Assembly: GCA_021779695.1 (NCBI GenBank)
Contig: JAJYAE010000027.1
Location: 1 to 24,314, forward strand
DNA length: 24,314 bases
Origin: Acidobacteriota bacterium
Lineage (GTDB): Bacteria; Acidobacteriota; Terriglobia; Terriglobales; Acidobacteriaceae
Direction of reading: 5' to 3'
Made by a program: the position numbers and the translations under genes. The notes beneath the pieces are model-generated. The model was not told where the DNA came from and did not search any database. It was given only the letters and a program-made list of their open reading frames with translations. Below, one piece after another: positions 1-7,116 of this stretch (its first letter is position 1; every line of letters begins with the position of its first letter).

Positions 1-509
1 TATCGGTCATCTAGAGCGAGCAGCTTGAGGAACACAAGCGCGTAAGACCGAGTAACACGAAGACTGGCGCGCGCGGGTGTTCCATCCGGCAATGCACCCT
101 GTATCTCATGTATGTCTGACTCCTGGAGCGCGATGGTGCCACCCAGACATTCCCGGGCGTGCAGGCCCTTTTCGATGTCGACTCGGAAGTCGTTGTCTCG
201 TTTGAGTTCGCGTGGCGCCATGAATTCGACGCGCATGACCTCATTTGTCCCCGGAATCGGTTTCTCGTACTGGAAATTCCGTGATTCCGGCACGACACTG
301 TACCCCAGAGCTGCCAGCTTCTTCGCGAGGTGTACCGGCCTCTGACGAAGCGAAATCGCGTCCAGTAGAAAATCGAAATCCCTGGTAGCTCTGGCCTGGC
401 CGAGAACAAACTTCAGCGCCTGACCGCCCACCAGGACGAATTCGTCTGCGGCAGGTCCGAGCGGTACCAACAGCTCCAGCAGATATGCCTTCTGGGGTTC
501 TGGAATCAT
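1..509 (-). CDS. AbiEii-like nucleotidyltransferase toxin (partial, C-terminus beyond window)
   Basis: The frame stays open from an ATG at 509-507 to the left edge, giving about 169 residues. Near residue 27 it reads VLVGGQALKF and then ATRDFDFLLD, which is the GG-x-A...TxDxD pattern of the nucleotidyltransferase fold used by AbiEii/AbiGii-type toxins. In that family the toxin transfers nucleotides to RNA substrates and the partner gene neutralises it. The start overlaps the stop of the upstream antitoxin-like gene by 4 bp (ATGA), so the two are translationally coupled, as in AbiE operons. The C-terminal part lies outside the window, so completeness cannot be judged. An uncharacterised nucleotidyltransferase with another role is possible. 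The family call is fairly secure and the toxin role is inferred from the partner. Confidence 0.75.
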   Translation of the reverse strand, partial: MIPEPQKAYLLELLVPLGPAADEFVLVGGQALKFVLGQARATRDFDFLLDAISLRQRPVHLAKKLAALGYSVVPESRNFQYEKPIPGTNEVMRVEFMAPRELKRDNDFRVDIEKGLHARECLGGTIALQESDIHEIQGALPDGTPARASLRVTRSYALVFLKLLALDDR

Positions 510-1654
510 GCCGCCTTCCACGTTGGCTCAATGGCCTTTTCGAAGAGATAATCTGCCTGCTTCTGATCGCGCCCTCCGCGGGCGCTCAGATCAAGATAGG
601 CCTGGATGTCGGAGACCACCGGAATGTCGTCGAACTGTTTGGCATACATGAATACGCCGAGGTCGTATGGCGCCAGGAAACGGAGCGGGGGGCTATCGGT
701 CGCCCGCTTCGAAGGTGCCCGGAGTTTTTCCGCCTGGTCCAGCGACGACAGATACACATCCGCTTTGTCGAGATCGAGGAAGGGCGCACGGACGTTGGCC
801 GCTGCAGGTCCGGTGAAGGCAAACGGACCGATCGAAATCGATCGCAGGCCGTTGCTGATGACAGTGAGATCCTGCCCGAAGGGATTGGGGCAGGTAAAGC
901 TGCTCCGCAGGCGAAAACGATAGCGTTCCCGGTACTTTGCTGCCCAGGCGTCGAGAAGGCGTCTCGGCTCGGGCACGAGAACCTGTGAACCCCGCCGGCG
1001 GATCCAGAGTTGATCTTCAAGGGTGCGAAGAGCTTTCGAGATGGTGCCCAAACTGACAGCGAAACTGCGTGAAGAATCGCCATCTGCTTCGGCTCCCTTG
1101 AGGAGTGAATTGTCGCGGGACTCCCTTTCGAGTTCCTGGGCAATCTCAGTCAAAGTCCAGTTACGCGGATTTTGGAGGAGAACCCGGAGAATCCGCGAAA
1201 ACCGTCCGGAGAAGACATTGACGTCGCGGGGAGCTTCCGTCGATTCAACGACGCCCTTGCTGCGTTGCCCGGTTCGCTGGAGAACGAACTTTCCGGGAAC
1301 GTTGATGGAGATGTTGCCCGCCAGATCAAGGAAATCAATGCCCGCTTCAATACAGAAGGTCTGCGCCTGCGGGGAGAGAGCCGGAGAGACGATGGCGAAT
1401 GCAGCGTCCTTCTCGATCGCCTTGAGACGGGCGATCCAGGGTGCGATGTTTTCCAGTTGCCGGGGACTGATTGACTGCTTGATCTCCGCGTAGACTCGAA
1501 CCTTGTTCGTTCCAGATTCAAGGTCGAAGCGAACGTCGAACGGGCGGCTGTCGACCACATCGCTGACCTGTATCCCCGGAAGCTGCACGAACGGGACTTG
1601 GTCCTTTAGTGCTCGGACGATGGCAGCTTCGGTGTCTGGATTAGAGATTGGCAC
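506..1654 (-). CDS. AbiEi-type antitoxin / transcriptional regulator with endonuclease-like N-terminal domain
   Basis: 382 residues from a GTG start; an in-frame stop lies five codons upstream, so only that short stretch is available for starting. A weak GAG ribosome site precedes it. Residues ~50-130 contain FDVRFDL, then VYAEIKQS, then AGIDFLDLAGNISI. This matches the AbiEi_2 (COG4861-like) arrangement, and E-I-K resembles the E-x-K of the PD-(D/E)xK fold. Residues ~155-235 look like a winged helix (NWTLTEIAQEL ... SLGTISKALRTLEDQLWIRRRG). The C-terminal ~130 residues are less familiar. Family knowledge says AbiEi proteins repress their own promoter and antagonise an AbiEii toxin. The next gene overlaps by ATGA and has the nucleotidyltransferase signature, which supports a type IV toxin-antitoxin call. 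Whether the E-I-K is catalytic is unknown. Confidence 0.75.
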   Translation of the reverse strand: MPISNPDTEAAIVRALKDQVPFVQLPGIQVSDVVDSRPFDVRFDLESGTNKVRVYAEIKQSISPRQLENIAPWIARLKAIEKDAAFAIVSPALSPQAQTFCIEAGIDFLDLAGNISINVPGKFVLQRTGQRSKGVVESTEAPRDVNVFSGRFSRILRVLLQNPRNWTLTEIAQELERESRDNSLLKGAEADGDSSRSFAVSLGTISKALRTLEDQLWIRRRGSQVLVPEPRRLLDAWAAKYRERYRFRLRSSFTCPNPFGQDLTVISNGLRSISIGPFAFTGPAAANVRAPFLDLDKADVYLSSLDQAEKLRAPSKRATDSPPLRFLAPYDLGVFMYAKQFDDIPVVSDIQAYLDLSARGGRDQKQADYLFEKAIEPTWKAA

Positions 1655-1659
1655 ACGTG

Positions 1660-1731
1660 GATTTTCTCAAATCGGAAATCGAATGTAAAGGAAAACTTTC
1701 TGATAAATCATGTTTTCTCGGATGGGAAAAC
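1660..1731. promoter_or_regulatory. Duplicated imperfect palindrome upstream of the AbiE-like operon (candidate operators)
   Basis: Two related imperfect inverted repeats occupy 1660-1680 (arms GATTTTC and GGAAATC) and 1712-1731 (arms GTTTTC and GAAAAC). Both share the form TTTTCTC-N4-GGAAA, in the same orientation and about 51 bp apart. The first begins 5 bp upstream of the GTG of the antitoxin gene and would cover its ribosome site. AbiEi antitoxins are known to bind paired repeats at their own promoter, so autoregulation is a reasonable inference. No clear -35/-10 pair was assigned. Confidence 0.45.
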
Positions 1732-1740
1732 CTATTGGGA

Positions 1741-2080
1741 TACCACTGAGATGTCCCGAGAACAAGACGACGGTTTATTGCCGAATTCCGGCCCTATTAG
1801 CTGCCGACGACTCGCTCACGTTCGGCTGGGCGTCCCGCCTTTGCTGTGAGCCACGGTGCAGGATCAGCATGCAGCAGGGACACGGCAAAGAACCCGGGAG
1901 CCGGAGATATTCAGGATCGAAAGTCCATTGAGATTTGAGGGCCGGTCCACACAACCAGCCCACTGGCCACTTGGTTTGTTTTTTGCCCGCATTTTGCCCG
2001 CAAATAACGCCGATTAGGCCGTTTTTGCCGGTTCTGCCAGTTTGTAAGTACTGTGCCGTCTGCAACTTGCGGTTTGATAG
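1741..2080. other. Gene-free flank of the attachment region
   Basis: No convincing gene is seen. Open frames here on both strands lack recognisable domains, and some are read through the tRNA fragment that follows. The only structure found is the 24-bp repeat at 1982-2005, described separately. Confidence 0.5.
1982..2005. repeat. Left arm-type repeat near tRNA fragment
   Basis: Contains two tandem TTTTGCCCGCA-like units in a 24-bp stretch. A 19/24-matching counterpart with TTTTGGCAGCA-like units lies at 2168-2191 on the other side of the tRNA-Ala fragment. Tyrosine integrases commonly bind paired arm sites flanking the core, so these are candidate arm sites. This is an inference from position and repetition. 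Confidence 0.4.
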
Positions 2081-2130
2081 CTTCCATGGCATGGAAGAGG
2101 TCGTCGGTTCGATCCCGACCAGGTCCACCA
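2081..2130 (+). other. tRNA-Ala(GGC) 3' fragment, probable integration (att) core
   Basis: The sequence folds as the 3' part of a tRNA. It has a CTTCC/GGAAG anticodon stem around the loop ATGGCAT (anticodon GGC, Ala), a variable loop AGGTC, a T arm GTCGG/CCGAC enclosing TTCGATC, a 3' acceptor strand CAGGTCC, discriminator A and an encoded CCA. No D arm or 5' acceptor strand precedes it, so it is not a functional gene. A tRNA 3' end next to an integrase gene is the classic product of site-specific integration into tRNA genes. The intact gene or the partner att site must lie outside the window. Confidence 0.8.
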
Positions 2131-2167
2131 ATTAAATCAACAACTTGTGGCACCCTTCCCCTCCCGG

Positions 2168-2191
2168 CTTGGCAGCATTTTGGCAGCAAAT
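2168..2191. repeat. Right arm-type repeat between att core and integrase
   Basis: Tandem TTGGCAGCA units lie immediately downstream of the integrase stop codon, matching 19 of 24 positions of the repeat at 1982-2005 on the other side of the tRNA fragment. Probable integrase arm-binding site by position; unproven. Confidence 0.4.
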
Positions 2192-2193
2192 TT

Positions 2194-3507
2194 TCAACGG
2201 CCTGCAAAAACTGCTTCGCTCTTTCCTTTTTCTACAGCAGCCTGCCGTACCGGCTTCCTCGTGCTGAAGCTCAGTACCTTGGCCCTCTTCACAGACGGTC
2301 TTGAAGGTCCCGGTCCCCCATCGTCAGTTCCGCCGCTCTTTTGCGTCAGTTCCTGGTGAATGGAGTTCACAGTCGCCCGCACACCCTCTGGAAGTTCCTG
2401 CATATAGACGTCCGTCGTCGTGGCCGTTCGCGAGTGGCGCAACACGCCCTGCACATCCTTTATGTCGCCTTTTTTCCGCGCCAATGTGGCAACCGTGCGC
2501 CGAATCACCTGGAACGTCAGTTTCGGCAATTCCAGTTCTTGGGCGAACCTGTGCAGTACGCGCTTCCGATAGTTGCCCGAATCGATGAACCCGCCGTTAC
2601 GTCCCGGAAAGATGAACCCTTCGGGATCATCGGCGGTAGGTCCATGCCAATGCTTCTTTCGCCGCTGCTCCTCCCGGCACTGCTCACGCCATGCCTGGAG
2701 TTCTTCCGTCAGGTCGGAGGCAATCGGGATCGTCGTAAGACTTCCCTTGGTCTTGCCCCAGGGGCGGATTTTCCCCTTGTAGGTGGTTTCTTCGATCTTG
2801 ATCGAAGATGCAGACGGGTCGAGGCACTTCCACTTCAGCCCAAACAATTCACTGGGCCGAAGCGCATTGGTCATTTCGAGTTCAAGCAAAATCCGGTCAC
2901 GGCGTTCGAGCTTGGACAAGACAGCCCGCAACTGATCCCAGCTCAGCACGGTCTTGTCGGTCTCTTTCAGATGCGCCGGAACCTTGATCGTACGCGCAGG
3001 ATCTTTTCCGATGAAGTCCTGATCAACAGCCTCGGCAAAGATGGCCTGCATATACGCCCGTACTTGCAGCACGCGGTCGCGCGAACGGGTTTGAGCCAGT
3101 CGATTGAGATGCGTCTGCAAAGAGAATTTGTCGATGTTTTCAAGGCGCGCGTCCCCGAAAGTATCGACGAGATCAGCTTGAATCAGGTGTTTTTTCACCT
3201 TGGCCGTCTCCTCTCTCCAGTCCGCCTCTTTTACTGGCAGGTAGCGGTTGTTGACGAACCACTCAAAAGTGACCGAGCCATTGACTACGGATTGGTCACC
3301 TGTGGATTGGCCGCCAAGTCTGACAATCTCGCGCTCCAGTTTCTCCCTAGCCTCATACTTCGACATTTCTGGTTTCGACCCAAGGATGACCTGCGCGACG
3401 TTGAGTTTCGATTGATTCGTTTCCGGGTCCAACTCCGTTCTGCGGAAGTATCCATACCACTTTTTGCCGCGAAGACGGACCCAGCCTTTCTGATGCGAGT
3501 TTCCCAT
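2194..3507 (-). CDS. Tyrosine recombinase / phage-type integrase
   Basis: 437 residues with an ATG preceded by GAGGAA. The N-terminal ~60 residues (KGWVRLRGKKWYGYFRR) look like an arm-binding region. Residues ~80-185 form a SAM-like core-binding domain. The catalytic domain follows, with the first Arg in NALRPSELFGLKW and the box VIRRTVATLA ... VLRHSRTATTTDVYMQ supplying the second Arg, the second His and the nucleophilic Tyr. The usual first His of HxLR is replaced by Gln (Q-V-I-R-R), and the usual LGH is LRH. The enzyme would integrate or excise the island at the adjacent tRNA-Ala fragment. A basic tail of ~60 residues follows the Tyr. The excisionase-like gene sits 45 bp upstream on the same strand. 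Length and motifs suggest an intact enzyme. Confidence 0.93.
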   Translation of the reverse strand: MGNSHQKGWVRLRGKKWYGYFRRTELDPETNQSKLNVAQVILGSKPEMSKYEAREKLEREIVRLGGQSTGDQSVVNGSVTFEWFVNNRYLPVKEADWREETAKVKKHLIQADLVDTFGDARLENIDKFSLQTHLNRLAQTRSRDRVLQVRAYMQAIFAEAVDQDFIGKDPARTIKVPAHLKETDKTVLSWDQLRAVLSKLERRDRILLELEMTNALRPSELFGLKWKCLDPSASSIKIEETTYKGKIRPWGKTKGSLTTIPIASDLTEELQAWREQCREEQRRKKHWHGPTADDPEGFIFPGRNGGFIDSGNYRKRVLHRFAQELELPKLTFQVIRRTVATLARKKGDIKDVQGVLRHSRTATTTDVYMQELPEGVRATVNSIHQELTQKSGGTDDGGPGPSRPSVKRAKVLSFSTRKPVRQAAVEKGKSEAVFAGR

Positions 3508-3552
3508 TTATTCCTCGGATTCTGTGTGGGGAATAAGCGGGCCATCTTCATT

Positions 3553-3789
3553 TTACCGGCGTTTGCGCCGTAAATGGGATACCCGTTCCCGCTCTTTCAG
3601 AAACTCTTCAATCCCGCTTGCGCGGTAGCGCAGGGCACCGTCGCTCATCCGGATAACCGGTAAATAAGGCAGTCTCCGTGAGGAATGATCCCAGACCCAA
3701 TCCTTGCTGACCTTCAGCATGAGGGCGACCTCCTCCGCGGTCAGCAGCAGTTCGACTGCCTCTTGCATCGTGGTTGATAGGGACCCCAT
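3553..3789 (-). CDS. Excisionase-like helix-turn-helix protein
   Basis: A small protein of 78 residues with a MerR/excisionase-type HTH: LLLTAEEVALMLKVSKDWVW followed by a wing (LRYRASGIEEFLKERER) and a basic C-terminus (HLRRKRR). The ATG at 3789 was chosen because GGAGG lies 8 nt upstream. An upstream in-frame ATG at 3804 would add five residues with a poorer ribosome site. The gene ends 45 bp before the integrase gene on the same strand, so the two probably form an xis-int unit in which the small protein directs recombination. A transcriptional repressor of the integrase is an alternative. Confidence 0.75.
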   Translation of the reverse strand: MGSLSTTMQEAVELLLTAEEVALMLKVSKDWVWDHSSRRLPYLPVIRMSDGALRYRASGIEEFLKERERVSHLRRKRR

Positions 3790-4068
3790 AAAGGCGACCT
3801 CCATTAGCCTCTGTGTGGCACTGAAATCTGCCGTGCTTTACGAGCGTGCGTGCCCGCCTTGGCTACGAACAGATTGGTAGGCAACCGAACAATCGTCCAA
3901 TGAAAAGTAGGAAACGCGTTAGGCGCGCCATTCATAACGGACGTTTTGGAACAATTTGTGCAACCGGATTTTCCAGAGCTGCATCGAACGGTAATCTTGG
4001 GTTTGTCGCGAGAAACGCGGAACTGATGTACTTGGCGTCCTGCCCTGGTCCCATCTCGGAGGATTGTT

Positions 4069-5001
4069 ATGGTGCTGCCAGAAATCCGATTACTGCAAGC
4101 GGCAATAGTCTTGGCCGAAGAACTCAACTTCTCCCGTGCAGCCGAACGGCTACGCATCGACCAATCGACACTCAGCAAGCGAATCATGGAATTGGAAGGG
4201 ATGATCGCGGTGCGCCTATTCAAGCGCAATCACCAGCTTGTCGAATTAACCGAACCCGGCCGTCATTTCGTACAGGAAGCGCGCAACGCTCTGCTGCACA
4301 CCGAGCGTGCGGTTTTGAGCGCCACGGCGGCGTCGCGCGGAGCGGACGAGGTTCTAAATCTCGGCAAGTCTGCCTACACCGATCCTTTTCTAGTCACAAC
4401 CCTCCAGTCGGTTCAGCTTCCCCTCTATCCCGGCCTGAAAGTCAAACTGTGGAGTAACTACTCACATGAACTCGCACACATGGTTGCGACTGGAAAACTG
4501 GACATGGCATTGGTGACGGCCATTCCAGACATGCCCACTCTCAGCTTTCTAAAAGTCGCCGAAGCCTCGATCTACATTGCCCTGTCCCAAGAGGACTCCC
4601 TTGCAGATCGCAAAGAATTGCACTTGGAAGATTTGCGAGCCTGCGAGTGGATCCTCCTCGCTTCCTACGTCAACCCGCATGTTTTCGAGATGATCCAGAA
4701 GGTCGCCTCCGAAAAGGGGATCACTGCTTCTGATCGGCATTACGTCATGACTGCAGAGGAAGCGTCGGAACTTGTGCTGGCACACAAAGGAGTGGCATTC
4801 CTGCCCCGCGACGCAGCTTGGCGAATCGCCTCCGAGGGCATTACGATGCGGCCACTCGCGGAGGACCGTCTGAAACTTGCTACTCGGTTGGCCACACGGT
4901 CTGACAATAATGCCAGATTGGTGAGTGAATTTGTCCGTGCTGCAGGACGCAAGCTGCGGAGCATCCTTCCTCCGCAACAGGGGAGCCTGCCTCTAGACTA
5001 G
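4069..5001 (+). CDS. LysR-family transcriptional regulator
   Basis: 310 residues; GGAGG is 6 nt upstream of the ATG. The N-terminal winged HTH is typical of the family: LLQAAIVLAEELNFSRAAER, then LRIDQSTLSKRIMELEG and RLFKRNHQLVELTEPGRHF (residues ~5-66). A periplasmic-binding-protein-like effector domain follows (residues ~90-290). LysR proteins usually control a nearby, often divergent gene. Here the divergent neighbour is the xis-int pair 280 bp away, and the gene converges on the zinc-ribbon gene with a 4-bp stop overlap, so its target is not obvious. The gap at 3790-4068 holds nothing else recognisable. No specificity can be read from the sequence. Confidence 0.9.
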   Translation: MVLPEIRLLQAAIVLAEELNFSRAAERLRIDQSTLSKRIMELEGMIAVRLFKRNHQLVELTEPGRHFVQEARNALLHTERAVLSATAASRGADEVLNLGKSAYTDPFLVTTLQSVQLPLYPGLKVKLWSNYSHELAHMVATGKLDMALVTAIPDMPTLSFLKVAEASIYIALSQEDSLADRKELHLEDLRACEWILLASYVNPHVFEMIQKVASEKGITASDRHYVMTAEEASELVLAHKGVAFLPRDAAWRIASEGITMRPLAEDRLKLATRLATRSDNNARLVSEFVRAAGRKLRSILPPQQGSLPLD

Positions 5002-5222
5002 CTGGGTGAACCTGCGTTCGATGAATTGTCCTTGCTCCCGGCGGGGTCTTCGACCTCTCGTATCTCGATATTCAACGGGCCATCGAGGCCACACTTTGGG
5101 CAGTGATAGATGCCGGAGGTTATCGCTCTGCCCAAGTACTTTTCTCTTCGAAAGGCGCTTCCGCAATGAACACACACATGGAAGTGGTGGAGATCTCGTT
5201 TGTGGTCATCTGAATCGTTCAC
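4998..5222 (-). CDS. Small zinc-ribbon protein (intact copy of a duplicated gene)
   Basis: 74 residues from a GTG with AGGA 7-10 nt upstream; an upstream GTG at 5297 would make 99 residues but has no such site. Two Cys pairs, CVHCGSAFRREKYLG and YHCPKCGLDGPLNIEIRE, form a likely zinc ribbon. The stretch between them (REKYLGRAITSGIYHCPKCG) is repeated in a broken copy at 24088-24203. The function is unknown: such proteins can be rubredoxin-like, regulatory or RNA-binding. It converges on the lysR gene and lies downstream of two arsR-type genes on the same strand. The composition otherwise resembles its neighbours. Confidence 0.65.
   Translation of the reverse strand: MNDSDDHKRDLHHFHVCVHCGSAFRREKYLGRAITSGIYHCPKCGLDGPLNIEIREVEDPAGSKDNSSNAGSPS
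5070..5149 (-). repeat. 80-bp direct repeat, copy 1
   Basis: By hand alignment 74 of 80 positions match 24124-24203, in the same orientation and without gaps. This copy lies inside the intact zinc-ribbon gene. The two copies bracket about 19 kb holding all of the arsenic and phosphate genes. Confidence 0.9.
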
Positions 5223-5383
5223 GGCCCGCTTTCCTAATCTCCCGCGAGATACACTTGCAGGTACGTGCTGTCTCCGCAGGTAGATAACGCAGAACACGAA
5301 GTTCTATTCCTAAACCGCTGCCCACCATGACTGAAATCCCTGCGCCTCTTCCATCGGGTGAATCTTGGCACGAATCAGGTATT

Positions 5384-5702
5384 TCAGTTCGACGCTCGCC
5401 GCAAACACTCATGGGCACCTCCATTATTATGCTTCGCTATTCGAATACTCGATGCTTTTTCAAGACCTCGACGTTCAGCGAATACAAAGCAAACTTTCCT
5501 TCCTCCCCGGCGCGTTATCGCGATGGCTTCTTCGAGCATGCGGAAATAGCGCGAAAGAGTGGATGTCGGTACTTTCAGCTCCGCCACAATGTCGCACATG
5601 CATAATTCCCCGAACCGCGAACAAACCTACAATCTTCAGTCGTGTCTCGTTTCCAAGCGCTCGGGAATAAGCCGGCACGTCGTCTCCTTCAGGCGGATCC
5701 AT
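5384..5702 (-). pseudogene. ArsR-family regulator broken by a frameshift
   Basis: Two minus-strand frames join to one ArsR-type winged helix. The first reads PAYSRALGNETRLKIVGLF followed by AVRGIMHV. The second resumes with CDIVAELKVPTSTLSRYFRM and GGRKVCFVF. The switch lies at about 5594-5604, where CATGTGCGAC would restore one frame if it read CATGTGTGCGAC, so loss of one TG unit is enough to explain it. The likely ATG (5702) is 4 bp from the stop of the intact upstream arsR, implying a former two-gene operon; a GTG at 5732 would overlap that gene. A sequencing error cannot be excluded. If the frameshift is real, no full-length repressor is made. Confidence 0.7.
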
Positions 5703-5706
5703 AACC

Positions 5707-6054
5707 TCAGCGGCACAGTTTGACGATGACACTGGGCTTGATCGCCTTGCTTCGGGTGCAACATTCGGCGTAAAGGAAGCTCAGAAGTTGCTGCAAGGTT
5801 TCAGTATTCGCGGCATACCAAAGATAAGTGCCTTCGCGACGAACCGTTACGAGGTCTTTGTTCTTCAATTTGTCGAGATGGTGCGACAGCGTAGAAGCGG
5901 GGACGCCGAGTTCGGACTGAAGATCCCCGGCCACCATTCCCCCCGGATGTGCCGAAAGCAGCAGCCGCAGAATTCTCAGGCGCGACTCGGTCCCCATCGC
6001 AGAGAACATGTCCGCACACCGAGCCATTTGCCCCGCAATTTCTTTTGCGCCCAT
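5707..6054 (-). CDS. ArsR/SmtB-family winged-helix repressor
   Basis: 115 residues. Residues ~12-90 carry the fold: MFSAMGTESRLRILRLLLSA, the recognition helix region LGVPASTLSHHLDKLKNKDL, and the wing VTVRREGTYLWYAA. No Cys pair sits at the ELCVCD position of arsenite sensors. The two adjacent Cys in YAECCTRSK near residue 97 could be a sensor site. There is no ribosome site before the ATG and a good -10 ends only 8 nt upstream, so the mRNA is probably leaderless. The gene faces away from the truncated arsA, with a large palindrome between them that is its likely operator. The ligand is unknown; metalloid or metal is the usual choice for the family. Confidence 0.88.
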   Translation of the reverse strand: MGAKEIAGQMARCADMFSAMGTESRLRILRLLLSAHPGGMVAGDLQSELGVPASTLSHHLDKLKNKDLVTVRREGTYLWYAANTETLQQLLSFLYAECCTRSKAIKPSVIVKLCR

Positions 6055-6062
6055 ATATTTCG

Positions 6063-6091
6063 ATGATACCAGAAATAAGGAAAGATTCCAA
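6063..6091 (-). promoter_or_regulatory. Promoter of the arsR-type gene (probably leaderless)
   Basis: Read on the minus strand, TTGGAA (6091-6086) is followed after 17 bp by TATCAT (6068-6063). The expected transcription start falls at or within a base or two of the ATG at 6054, and no Shine-Dalgarno sequence exists. This suggests a leaderless message. Confidence 0.55.
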
Positions 6092-6132
6092 GGTCAAATC
6101 ATAAACTTCCGAAGGTTAGGGCAGATAGCGTA

Positions 6133-6174
6133 TTGACACTTATTTTATATTTCCGCTAATATAGAAATATAAAA
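6133..6174 (+). promoter_or_regulatory. Sigma-70 promoter with overlapping perfect palindrome (candidate repressor operator)
   Basis: TTGACA at 6133-6138 and TAATAT at 6157-6162 are separated by 18 bp, a near-consensus promoter firing rightward into the truncated arsA. A perfect inverted repeat overlaps it, with 11-bp arms TTTTATATTTC (6143-6153) and GAAATATAAAA (6164-6174) around a 10-nt centre that contains the -10. A further GAAATAT half-site on the minus strand lies at the start of the divergent arsR. Position and symmetry fit an ArsR/SmtB operator. Confidence 0.7.
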
Positions 6175-6194
6175 CGCCCCAAAGCGAGTCCGAC

Positions 6195-6803
6195 GTGATC
6201 CGCTACGCCGATATGCACATTATTGCGCGCCTGAAGGATCCCGAGCAGAGCGTCTTTGTGTCGGTCGTGTACCCGGAGTCGACTCCGATTATCGAGGCAT
6301 ACCGCGCCATGCTGGATCTGAAGGGTACCGGCATCCCTGGACAACTCGTCATCGCGAACCAAGTAATTCTTGCGAACCGCTCCAGCAATGCCCATTTCGG
6401 TAATCGGCGGGCGATACAGATCAAGTATTTGAACGAAATCCAGAACCGTTTTGGCTCTCGCGTTCTAGTGATGCCGTTGCTCGACAAGGAAATCCGAGGC
6501 GTTGAGGTTCTGAATTGCGCAGCCCAGCTCCTGTTTGAACAGAACCGAAGCGAAGAGCAGGTCACGAACCCGTCCCGGTCGGAGGTGCGCGAGCATGATC
6601 TACGCTTTCGTGTGTCAGAAGTACGGGAATCGTTTGACGTGCGCCAGCGTAGCGGAAATGCCGCACGGCCTGCACCTCAATGTCCGCAATGCGGCAGAAC
6701 GGGCGTTGCGCAGGATTTCTCGAGCGTAAGAATGCTGTTCGGTTTGCCGGGGCGAGGCAGCCTGCTCAGCTGCGGACCGGGCTCGGGCCGCTGTGATGCG
6801 TAA
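6195..6803 (+). pseudogene. Truncated ArsA-type arsenite ATPase (C-terminal part only)
   Basis: From a GTG at 6195 to about 6540 the product resembles the last third of ArsA/GET3 ATPases: VFVSVVYPESTPIIEAYRAM, then LKGTGIPGQLVIANQVIL, then AIQIKYLNEIQNRFG and MPLLDKEIRGVEVL. The P-loop, signal-sequence box and metal-site part that should precede it are absent. The region upstream is a strong promoter instead, so a deletion appears to have joined promoter to 3' remnant. After ~6540 the frame continues to 6803 with sequence that no longer resembles ArsA. The product could not hydrolyse ATP. The intact homologue is at 20511-22274. Confidence 0.75.
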
Positions 6804-7116
6804 CGACGACAAGGCGGTGATGATTCGTGTGTTTGCAGCGGCCTCGGTATCCTGTCGTCGACGGCGAGGTGATGCTCTGCGGGCGCGTGCTCGCGTGAAT
6901 GGAGTCTGGAATGAATGTAAAAGTATTCTTCAGAACGATTCCTTTGATATTTGTTGCAACCTGCATTTCCTAAAACGAAGCACAACATACTTCGACAAAA
7001 CACCGGTTTCCCGGCTCGCATCTTGGTAGTTGATTCCTGCATGGCGTTTCTGTCCTCTTCTCTGTCGGACTCATCGTTTCAAGAATCATTGTCACCGAAA
7101 ACAGATCAGGAGTCTT
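6541..7116. other. Decayed region without an intact gene
   Basis: Short plus-strand frames follow one another in different phases. Examples are a 44-residue frame from 6598 containing CASVAEMPHGLHLNVRNAAE, a fragment ending at about 6897 (RYPVVDGEVMLCGRVLA), and a 20-residue frame starting MNVKVFFRTIPLIFVATCIS near 6911 that looks like a membrane or signal segment. None was recognised. The region reads as debris of genes that once followed arsA or preceded ccmF. Confidence 0.45.

Noticed and set aside
1775..2207. Minus-strand open frames reading VDLVGIEPTTSS and GGPGRDRTDD
   Set aside because: These are well-known spurious translations of a tRNA-Ala 3' end and its flank; the underlying feature is the att fragment.
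2341..3573. 410-codon plus-strand open frame
   Set aside because: It is the antisense of the integrase gene, which has full catalytic motifs; the antisense product has no recognisable domain.
3804..4457. Open frames on both strands around the lysR start
   Set aside because: They overlap the well-supported lysR gene or its upstream region and lack domains and ribosome sites.
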